Of a stretch of 64,000 nt of DNA, positions 45,008 to 54,853 are shown one piece after another (position 1 is the first letter of the stretch; every line of letters starts with the position of its first letter). The notes under the pieces are model-generated. The model ran no database searches, was not told the DNA's origin, and saw only the letters and a program-made list of their open reading frames with translations. Position numbers and translations under genes: made by a program. Source of the stretch: Erythroxylum novogranatense (lineage: Eukaryota; Streptophyta; Magnoliopsida; Malpighiales; Erythroxylaceae); assembly GCA_029891385.1 (NCBI GenBank), contig CM057228.1, positions 23,928,809-23,992,808 of the forward strand. The letters are read 5' to 3'.

Positions 45008-48000
45008 TGTAACACCCCACTCCCGCTTGACCCGAACCTGACATCGATGATGATATCCGAGTCCGTGCCCCGCGATGGTGGCGTGCTACATCACTAAACA
45101 ATCAAAAGTTGGTATAATTTTTTTTCTCTTACGAATACGCGCAAATCAATAATCATAAAATTGAGCTCACTTTTATTCAGAAACATTTCGTTTACAAGAG
45201 TTACCAATTTAAAAAAAAAACCAGAATTTCGATTAGCCCAATTCGAAAACAAAACATATTACACTTTGATCACTCTATTTTGCAAAAAAAATTCCCACTC
45301 GGTAAGTTATACACAACAAATATACTCAAATACACAAAATAAAATAATTTGTGGAAAACGTAATTCAGTGTGAAAAATAAAGAGACACAATGCAGACGTG
45401 AACTGATCCCATCTTCTATCTTTCCCTTGCATGCAGTAATTATACTCCCGTTTACCTAACGGGGTATTTTTCAAAGCCTGAAAAATAATTGCAAATTTTG
45501 GGTGAGTTTTGCGAACTCAGTGAGTGAACATCATCGATGGCTCACCCAGTCACATAACACATAATTCACACATCTCACTTTATTTCACATTTCACATTAT
45601 TTCACATTCGATACACTTATCATTCATATTATGCACATACAATGCACATTGAAACTCACTTTTTATTTGTTATTTTGTTGTGATCGAGTGCCTAAACTGT
45701 CCCATGTAGGACTCATTAATAAATGTCCCTTATCCATTTGGAGGATACAGGGTTCATTAAACGTTGAGTCTGAGGCTCTGAATAACTTTTGAGCTTGAAG
45801 CTCATTTTCACTCGTTAAGCTTAAAGCTCTGATCGGTGGCGACTCTGGTCACAACAGCCATTATATTTCATACACTTATACAATGAAATGCATCAATCAC
45901 ATTGACCTATTCCTATTCACTCACTTTCACATGTCATCGGACCGTAGTCCGGCATTCAATAGTAGAATTGAGAAATATATTCTCATACATATGCAATGCA
46001 CATTCAAAAGACATTTGTCATTAGACCGTGGTCCGGCACTTATCACTCATATAATGCGCATTCAAAACACATTTTTCAATCACATTAAATACACATAGTT
46101 CTTCTAATTCACATTCAAGTAGAACTTGAATATCACAACTCCCCCAATACACAGTCATCGGACCTTCTGTCCGGAATCCACAATCAAATCACAATCCATC
46201 ACCATTTATATGAACATTTAGCAGTCAATCAATACAAATTCAAACATAACACATAATGAAATGAGACCATCTTGGTCTACTTACAGTATGCTCCAGATTA
46301 GCATTTGCTTCCCGTTTCTGGAAACGCCTAAATGCGGTCATTTAGCCTGCACAACTCATTTATGCAAGATACATATACGTCACAATTTGTACAATCATAA
46401 GTTTTTAATGATACACATGATTGAAATAAAATATGTATAATGCATGTTCATGACAATCCCGATATTGTTCCAGAAATTGCATCACAAAACCATTCTCGTA
46501 TCAAAACTCATTATTCTTAGGTTTAAGCCACATAAAATCATTTAACTTGCAATTTATTGCTCATAGACATATTTCAATTTTCTGAAACACATATTTCAGG
46601 TCTACTATTCCCGATAAATGAGAAAGTTAATGTAAGGTAACCTAGGCAATCTGTCTTTACTAGAAATGTTCCCCTATGTTTTAGGAATCCATAGACACCA
46701 AAATTACTTAATTCGGATCTCTATAGATCCAGATATTGTCAAAATACTGTCCAGAAAAATAATCACACGGTCCTCTCACTTTGATTTAATCCATCATTTT
46801 CAATTAAATCTCAAAATTTCACAAATTCTCATGGAGAGGTAAAGGAGTGTCTTATGAATCCAATGCTTCAAAATCTGGTCAATCGGAGGTCGATCCAGGT
46901 CGCGACCGACCGCGTCGCACTCGTAATGCTGCTACCCTTTTTTCATTTATTTCCCTATTTTTTCTTTTTACACCTATTTTCCCTCTCTCCTTCCACAATG
47001 CATAACTTTTCACACAAGTGTCAAAAATGGACAAATTAGGTATCAATAGAAAGATCACAGAAAGTCCTACAAGTTTCATGAAAGGCTTAAAAATCAATTC
47101 TACCTCTAAGGGTGTTAAAAATCACTTCAAAATATCTGTCCTATAAATCTCATCCTAAACAGTAACACATTTTTTAAAAGTCATAACTTCCCATGTCATT
47201 GTCCAAAAATTCTAAGCTTTATATCAATAAAAATATCAGAACACAATCTACAACTTTCACAAAAAACTTGGAAGCAAATTCAACCTCTAAAAGGGTCAAA
47301 ATCTCAATCAAAGGTTCTGCCCAATAAGTGTCTTCCCAAATAGTAACACAACTTTCTAAAATTCATAACTTCCTATCCCATTATCCAAAAATTCCATGCT
47401 TTATATCAATGGAAAGATCAGAACACATTCTACAATTTTCATGAAGAACTTAGAAACAAATGCTAAATCTAAAAAGGTTAAAATCTCAATCAAAGTGTCG
47501 ACCCCTATAATTTCACCCTAAACCACATCCAAACTTCAAAAATTCATACCTTACAATTCCTACATCCAAAAATGGCATATTATATATCATTACAAAGCTA
47601 AGAAAGTCCTCTATAACTTTCAATAAGGCTACTTGATCCAATTCAAAGTATAACAGTCCAAAATTTACCTCAAAGTACAGTATCACAAAACCTACACTTT
47701 TGGACATTTTCACAAACAAAGCACATGAATCTATGGAATAACACCCCAACATATCATAACTTTTAACCTCAACATCAAATAATGTCATACTTTGTAGCGA
47801 TAGAAAGCTAACAAAAAAAACTACAACTTTCATGAAGACCCCTTTGGTAAAATCTGCCTAAATCAACCCACAAAAATTCCCAAAGTTTCAGATCACAAAA
47901 ATGCAATTCTCGAGCTACTGTTCATCCCTACACCCTTTCCCACATTCAAGTCAAAATTTGGAACTGTTAAAGCCAAAATTGAACATCACTTCCTTCACAA

Positions 48001-49319
48001 GAAATGTATACGAACTCCTCAAGTTTAATTCAAGCTAAACCTCATCTCAATTGCATAATTATATAAAAAGTTATGGCAAAATCATTGAAACATACACAAA
48101 TCCAATTTCCAGCTTGTCATCCTAACACCTTTCCTATCTCTTCCATACCATGTCTACACTCATAACCACTCACTTCACCCAACATATCAACCATAATTCA
48201 ATCAAGACCTCTATTTAAACCTTACAATATGGTAGCTACATACACTCAATCATCCATCCTTTTCCTACACTCTTCTAAACATATATTCACTTCCAAAACA
48301 CCTCTAACTTACATTCATCAAATTCTACATCATTAATCATCAATCAAAACAAGCAATTCACACACACACATACCCATATCCTCCAAACACAATTTTCATG
48401 CAATTAAATTTAAATAACATCACAAATAATTTATTTAACTACAATTCCATAAGATAAAACATATTTCTTACCTAATTAAGCTTCCAATTCTTCCATATCT
48501 TCAAGAAACTCAAAATCCCTAAGTTCTTCACCATCTCACGCTCATCATCATCTTGAGCTTGAAACGTTAGGGTTTATGGTGAGAAGGGAAGAGAGCAACT
48601 AAGATATGAGAGAGCTAGATTTATTTTGGGTGGAAATTGACAACAAAATGACAAGAAGAAGAAACCATCGAAGAAGAAGGAGGAGAGAAGCTATGAAAAT
48701 GAGGAAGAGAACAAAATATCTTGGTCTTCAACATGAAAGCATCGTGAATGAAAACCAAGAAGGGGAAAAGGCTTTTTCAATTAACCAAGGGTGGCATGGT
48801 TAGGCAAGTGACAAGTGTCACTTGCCACATGTCCTATTTTTAGACTCTCAAGGTTTCTTTCCAATTAAATTTCAATTTCTACTCCAATTGTCCCAAAATT
48901 TCAATGGCTCAAATTAATAAATCCTACAATCATTTATCTAAATTTCAAGTACCACTGGATAGTAATTTCTACTACTAGTATACAATCAGCCTGCCACTTG
49001 GTATTTTTCCTAGTCCAAAAATTACAGTGAAATTTTAGAAAGACAATTTCTAAAATTCTCCAAAAATTCAAAACTCACAATGACCCTCTCCAAATTAATT
49101 TTTCATACACACAAATCACATTAATTTACAATCATATTTCTTCACACTTATACCTGGAAATGTCGTGAATGCATGTACAGTCATTTTCATGTGTCAAAAT
49201 TTACTATTCATAAGTATGCGGATGCTAGATTATGCATGAGCATGTAAAGGCAATTTCTAACGCTCATTAGCCCCTCAAAATTACTATTCTACCCTCCCCA
49301 TCGGTAATGGGATGTTACA
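45008..49319 (-). mobile_element. Solo LTR of the C family, inverted, in Sire-A
   Basis: 4312 bp from TGTAACACCCC to GATGTTACA, with a perfect TSD TATAC (45003-45007 and 49320-49324). It is homologous to the reverse complement of the element C LTR but more diverged than the copy at 36194. It has the hairpin near 45500 and the inverted-repeat module (45676-45860). Five subrepeats start with CATAAC or CATACC at 47001, 47182, 47363, 47544 and 47755, the first four exactly 181 bp apart. An Arg-rich open stretch at 48606-48803 is GA-repeat sequence, not a gene. Confidence 0.95.
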
Positions 49320-49324
49320 TATAC

Positions 49325-49625
49325 GACCTTGAGTAATCCATTTTGTATTGTTAAATAGCTTTACTTTAATATTAGGACACCCACTGACCCTTTCGATAGT
49401 ATCTTGCGTCATGATAATTGACAATCCATCTACTGTTGATACTAAGGTGTTGTCCACCACCTTTGCATTTTTCCAAAACTCATATATCTCATTCAAATAA
49501 GCCTTTTTACGAACCTTGAAGAAGTTTTTCCAACCAACTACTTCAATCTCTGGTTCAATGTCCATTTGATTTTTCTTTAATAATTTGAAATCAACGTGTC
49601 GCCCATAGATAAGTGATTGCTTCAT
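49325..49625 (-). pseudogene. Sire-A env-like gene, N-terminal part
   Basis: The ATG at 49625 opens about 100 codons (MKQSLIYGRHVDFKLL, then VVGWKNFFKVRKKAY) before the solo LTR cuts it at 49319. The pattern R-V-F-LL...GW--F...Y is the start of the plant env-like domain. It lies about 320 bp after the end of pol. With its other two parts the gene spans about 2.4 kb. Confidence 0.72.
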
Positions 49626-49944
49626 TTATGATCTGTAACAAATAAAAAACTAAACACACAAAAGTATTTCGTTCAAAGTAGCGATGTTAGTCTCTAAAAA
49701 TAAGAATATGAGATGAAAAGAACTTGAAGCTTAGAATAGAGTATCAAATCGGCTTGGTTGAGAGCGCTAAACAAGTCGGTTTCAAAGTATTTCAAGAAAA
49801 TTCTAGAGTATAAGGTATTTTAAAATCTTGAGAAGATTTCCTTCTCATACCTACTCTTGAAAAGTTACCGTTCATAACTTACCATTACTATTTACTTGAA
49901 AACTTACAACTTTTTATCTTCTTCTTGTATGAATCGTCTGGGTC

Positions 49945-51300
49945 ATAACGTGTCAGACGAATGGTCATTCACCGTTACCATATTCAAGTTTTGTTTGATT
50001 TCCTTAAATTTATCTTCATACAAAGGTTTAGTGAAGATATCCGCCTATTGTTGATTCATCTCAACAAATTGTAGACTGATGATTCCTCTCTTTACATACT
50101 CTCATATAAAATGATGTCTAACTTCAATATGCTTTGCCCTCAAGTGTTGTATTGGATTCTTTGATAAATTGATAGCACTTGTGTTGTCACAGAAGATTGG
50201 AATTTGATCTTCTTATATGGAGTAATCTTCCAACTGATACTTAATCCATAACATCTGTGAACAACAACTTACAACTGACATATATTTAGCTTTTTTAGTA
50301 GATAGAGCAATTGAACTTTGCCTCTTGCTTGACCAAGAAATTAGATTATGATCAAGAAAGTGACAACCTCTACTTGTACTCTTTCTATCAATTTTATCTT
50401 CAGCATAATCAGCATCACAGTAGCCAATTAACCTGCAATCTTTACCTTTCCATATATTAAACAAAGATCAATAGAACCTGCCAAGTATCTCAATATTCTT
50501 TTAACAATAATATAATGAGATTCTCTAGTATTTGCTTGAAATCTTGCACACAAAGAAACACTAAATAATATATCAGGTCTGCTTGCAATTAGGTAAAGTA
50601 AAGAACCAATAATTCCTCTAAAAAGGGTTTGATCAACCTTCCTACCTGCTTCATCCTTAGATAACAGGATTGAAGGATGCATAGGAGTTGACATAGGTTT
50701 AACCTTCTCCATTTTATATTTGACTAACATTTCATTGATATTTTTGTTGATGAATAAAAATATTTTCTTCAGTTTGCTTACTTTGTAAACCAAGGAAGAA
50801 TTTCAATTCACCCATCATACTGATCTCAAATTCACTTTTCATAAGATTTTCAAAACTAGAACATAGCTTTTTACAAGTTGCACCAAAATAATATCACCTA
50901 CATATATCTATACTATAGTGAAATCATTTTTGATATATTTTCCAAATAGAGTCTTATCTACTTGTCTTCTAATAAAGTCATTTCCAATAAAAATGAACTT
51001 AGACGATCATACCAAGCACGAGGTGCTTGTTATAATCCATACAAAGCTTTATGAAGTCTATAGAAATAATCTGGTTTATCAGTATCTTCAAAACCAGGAG
51101 GTTGTTTTACATAAACCTCTTCATCTATAAAACCATTCAAAAAGGCACTTTTCACATCCATTTGAAACAGTTTTATATCATGACAAACAACATATGCAAG
51201 CAAAATCCTAATAGCTTCTAGTTTAGCTACAGGAGCATAGGTTTCATTATAGTCTACCTTCTTGTTGATTTTATCCTTGAGTTACTAATCTAGCTTTGTT
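49945..51300 (-). pseudogene. Sire-A reverse transcriptase and RNase H remnant
   Basis: RT blocks read leftward from 51290: LNGFIDEEVYVKQPPGFED (about 51150-51080), YGLKQAPRAW (about 51020), then the catalytic box as YVGD instead of YVDD (50893-50904) with a stop three codons before it. The thumb is open at 50793-50428 (GSLLYLIASRPDILF). RNase H follows (GYCDADYAEDKIDRKST, SSKRQSSIALSTKKAKY) and ends with ADIFTKPLYEDKF near 50000. Several stops and frame changes. The Asp-to-Gly change alone would abolish polymerase activity. Confidence 0.88.
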
Positions 51301-51328
51301 ACAGTTTACTCTACCTGATTCATCTAGT

Positions 51329-51868
51329 TTATTCTTGAATACCCATCTGGTTCCTATGACAGTTATTGGGTGGCCAAGGAACTAAAGACCAAACTTTGTT
51401 CCTAATAAATTGATTTAACTCCCCTTGCATGGCTAAAATCCAAGCTTCATCAATTTTCTTAGGTTTTAATTCAGAAACAAAAGTTAGATTTGCCTCTCTT
51501 CTAAATTTAGACCTAGTTCTCACACCTTCTAAAGTTTCTCCTATAATTAGGTTTTTTGGGTGAGAGGATTTATACTTCCAATCTTTCTTAAGACTAAAGT
51601 TTTCATCATTAGAATCGTCTCTTCTATCTGGATGAGAATCATCATCAAACTTAATATGCATAGATTCTTTAACAAATTTAGAAACAAGATTATAAACTCT
51701 ATAAGTTTTAGAAGACATCGAATATCTTAGAAAAATTCCTGAATTGATCTTAGAATCAAAATTTTCCTTTTTTTTGTATTCAATATAGTGCATTTGCAAC
51801 CGAAAGCATGGAAGTAAGAAATATTCGGCTTTCTTCCTTTCCATAATTCATATAGAGTTTTATTTAAA
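51329..51868 (-). pseudogene. Sire-A integrase C-terminal end and start of RT
   Basis: Just left of a deletion junction (about 51870) the sequence resumes with KTLYELWKG, the block after the integrase core. It continues with a frame change to GIFLRYSMSSKTYRVYN and ESMHIKFDDD. It then enters the RT N-terminus (LAMQGELNQFIRNKVW near 51400). The integrase zinc domain and catalytic core are absent. Confidence 0.85.
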
Positions 51869-51871
51869 ATA

Positions 51872-52080
51872 GGGTCACAAATGAATCTTTACCAATTTTG
51901 TTGATTTTAACTATTTTGCCCTGTTAGTTGTCTCCAAAAGTTACTGATCTTCCTTGCTTATTTTGGAGGTCTAGGCCTATAGACCTTCTTCCCGTCATGT
52001 GTTGTGAGCATCCACTATCCAAATATCATTAGTGATGGCTGCTTTTTCCAAGAAGGGAGATATGTAGTATATATTATATC
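51872..52080 (-). pseudogene. Sire-A protease remnant, truncated
   Basis: DSGCSQHMTG is readable with Asp-Ser-Gly at 52019-52011, followed by VTFGDNQQGKI and ending near 51875 at VTLF. There the sequence jumps into the end of integrase. The latter part of protease is missing. Confidence 0.8.
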
Positions 52081-52089
52081 TTTTTTAGA

Positions 52090-53639
52090 TACCTATATTT
52101 TCTTGGATCCTTTGGGGTTAAATTTATGATAATTCCTCGAATAATAAGAATATTGCTTCTTTTTCTTTCTATTAGGAACAAAACTCTTATTATGACGAAC
52201 ATTACTATTAGTAAACCCTAAATCACTCTTATCCTTTGGATGTCGATATTTTCCAATCATATCATTCATCCTTTTAGTACTTTCAGTAAATGTTGATAAA
52301 TCTGTTGAAAGACTATTAATCCTTTGTTTCAATTCATTAATTTTCTCAGATCTATCTATAGTAACTTTCTTTTTTATATCGTCTACTTATTTCTTAAGGA
52401 AGACGTTTTCTTTCTCTAGCACTTCCATGTTCTTCAAGCTTTCAACAAATTTCTTTTTCAAAATCCTATATTGTTTTAATATAACATGTGAATCTTCTAA
52501 TAATTCTAAATATGTTTCTTGAAGATCAATAAAATTAGGAATTACCTCATTGTCGTATTCCTTTTCAACTACCAAGCATATATTTGCTTGTTCTGACACT
52601 TCTAAATCGGAATCAAATTCGAATGAGTTCAAATCTTCCCACGTTGCCATCATGCTCTTTTTGTTTTCTTTAGTTTTCTTCTGTCTTCTTTTGAGTAATG
52701 GACATTCAGACTTGTAATGTCCTGGTTTGTTGCACTCGTAATAGATGATAGACGTTTTTTCATTCTTGGCTTCATCTTTGCTATTCTTCTTAAAAGAAAA
52801 ATCTTTATTTCCTTTTGTTTTCTTTTTCCATATGTTCCGAATCTTTCTTAAAATGAAGGATAATTTATCATCATCTTCACTTGAATCTTGATTAGATTCA
52901 CTGGCATCATCATTCTTGATTTCTTCAATCTTTAATGCTTTTGAAGATGTGCTTCTATTTTTCTTACTCTTTTGATTCTTCTGACCAGCCTTTAATGCAA
53001 TAGACTTATCTCTTCTAGGTTTATCTTTTGCATCAAGCTCTACTTTATGTATCTTCAGTGAACCAAGCAATTCATCTAGCTTCAACTTGCTTAAGTCCTT
53101 GGCCTCTTGTATTGCTGTAACCTTGGGTCTCTATCTTTTAGGTAGACTTATGATAATCTTTCTGACAAGATCTTGATTATCGTAGATTCTCCCAAGAGCT
53201 TTAAGTTTGTTAACAATTGTTTGAAATCGTCCAAACATCTGATCAATAATCTCCTTATCTTTCATCTTGAACAGCTCATACTGATGAACAAGAATATTGA
53301 TCTTGGACTCTTTCATTTGATTTGTGCCTTCGTGTGCAATAGACCTTGTCATATTCACTTCTGCTTAGGGCACAACTTAGAAAGAACTTGGCCTTTGGCC
53401 TTTGAGTTCAATTGAAATCGAGCTTTTTAATCAGTTGACAATCTGTCACGAGAGATGGTATTGCCTTCATTGTCTATCAATGTATATGGGTCATTCTCGA
53501 TGACATCCCAAAGATCAATATGTATGGATTCTATGAAGAGTCGCATCCTGTCCTTCAAATAATGATAATCCTCACCATTGAATGTAGGAAGTCTTATGAC
53601 CGAGGCACCTTCAACTATAAAAACATGTGATTTAGCCAT
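52090..53639 (-). pseudogene. Sire-A gag
   Basis: The ATG at 53639, 42 bp after the primer site, starts a copia-type Gag (MAKSHVFIVEG, PTFNGEDYHYLKDRM). It stops at 53427 and changes frame. It resumes 53358-53131 (SIAHEGTNQMKES) and, after a TAG at a conserved Trp, runs 53085-52387. The zinc knuckle (about 52745-52705) reads YYECNKPGHYKSEC, so the first Cys of CCHC has become Tyr. A coiled-coil, Lys/Glu-rich tail follows (52600-52390), and after one more stop 52332-52093. It is collinear with the Sire-B Gag. Confidence 0.88.
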
Positions 53640-53680
53640 GGATCTTTGTCCTCACTTCGTTAAAGTGTTTCTTGGAAACC

Positions 53681-53694
53681 TCGCTCTGATACCA
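53681..53694 (-). other. Sire-A primer binding site (tRNA-iMet)
   Basis: The minus strand reads TGGTATCAGAGCGA, 2 bp inside the 5' LTR boundary at 53697. Confidence 0.94.
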
Positions 53695-53696
53695 TC

Positions 53697-54848
53697 TGAA
53701 GTAAATCACTTATTAATATAGAAATCCGATATGATATGTAAACTACACAAGAAGGGAGGCTAAATTGTGTAATATTTTTTAAAATATTAATCTTTTGAGA
53801 CTTGTTAAATTTATTTATGAAATTCAAATGATTACTAAAACACTTTGTTAAAGTTGATAAGCAATGCAATCGTAAGTAATATTATCTACTCGTCTAATAG
53901 CAAGAAAATCAAAAGTAAGGGCTAGAGAATAGACACTGCGATTTTATACTGATTCAGCCCAAACCTTAGGCTACGTCCGTCCTCAAAGTCAGTCTAATAT
54001 TTCACTATACTCTTCAACTTTACAAGTACTCTTTCTACACTTGCAGAGCCTCTTCAGATCTCTCTCACAAAGTATTCTTTATCAACTATATTAGCCTCTC
54101 CAGGCTCTAACCTTCTTTTCTCTCTCTAAGAAAAGTATTTGTGAGCTTTATGTTACAGATGTATTTGCTCACTTCTTTCACACTTTGAATACATAATATT
54201 TGTCAATGTAAAAACATTTTTTCGTTTTCTTAATCTTCAACTAGAACTAGTATTTATAGCCTAAGTCTCCAACTGTTTTCTTGAAAACTGCTTCTTGAAT
54301 CTTCTAGAAACGGTTATTAGTTGAGTTCTATAACTAACTCTAACTAACTTACTGTCTGGAGTCCTAGAATATATTCCTTTTGTATCATCTAGAATAATGC
54401 TTCTTTTGTTATTATGTTTCATCTATTATTCTGCTTCGTCTATTGTATCACTTAATTTGTTGTTACACTTTATTTGGTGTTGCGTTTCGTCTGTTATCGT
54501 ACTTTGTCTGGTGTTGTGCTTCGTCTGTTGTTGCGCTTTGTTTGGTGTGACGCTTCGTCTATAGTAGTGCTTCGTCTGTTGTCACGCTTCATCTAATGTT
54601 GCGCTTCGTCTGTTGTTGCACTTCGTCTGATGTCGCACTTCACCTGGTATCACATTTTGTCTGGTGTTGCGCTTTGTCTAGTGTAACGCTTCGTCTGGTG
54701 TTGACCGCACTCCTTCTGAGTTAACTAAGTGTTACTTACATTTTTCTGCACACTTAACAAACTTATCAAAGCAATTCATACATTTCTAAGATTATTATTA
54801 TTTGATTGTCATCAAAATTAATAAAAGTGAAGTCCTATTGACTTAACA
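53697..54848 (-). repeat. Sire-A 5' LTR
   Basis: 1152 bp, TGAAGTAAATC to CTTAACA, followed by TSD AATTT (54849-54853). Minus-strand TATA box at 54251-54258. It is about 100 bp longer than the 3' LTR, mostly from a longer CGTCTGG repeat block. Confidence 0.95.
54370..54720 (-). repeat. CGTCTGG short tandem repeats in the Sire-A 5' LTR
   Basis: Many head-to-tail units of the form CTTCGTCTGTTGTTGCG, longer than the block in the 3' LTR (6660-6890). Confidence 0.87.
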
Positions 54849-54853
54849 AATTT

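Larger units (their letters stand above)
5978..54848 (-). mobile_element. Sire-A: Ty1/copia sirevirus with env-like gene, minus strand
   Basis: This is the level-2 element. Both ends are TGAAGTAAATC and CTTAACA, and it is flanked by a perfect TSD AATTT (5973-5977 and 54849-54853). Its 5' LTR is on the right (53697-54848) and its 3' LTR on the left (5978-7026). A tRNA-iMet primer site is at 53681-53694, and gag-pol runs leftward from 53639 to about 49945. An env-like gene follows and is split by a solo LTR (45008-49319) and by Sire-B (8029-43717). Its own sequence is about 8.9 kb. The copia order (PR-IN-RT-RH), the extra gene after pol and the tract AAAAAAGGGGTAGA are sirevirus traits. Protease-integrase is deleted and the RT active site is mutated, so it is not autonomous. 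Confidence 0.95.

Noticed and set aside
48606..48803. Arg/Lys-rich short protein
   Set aside because: Low-complexity GAAGAA sequence within a solo LTR.
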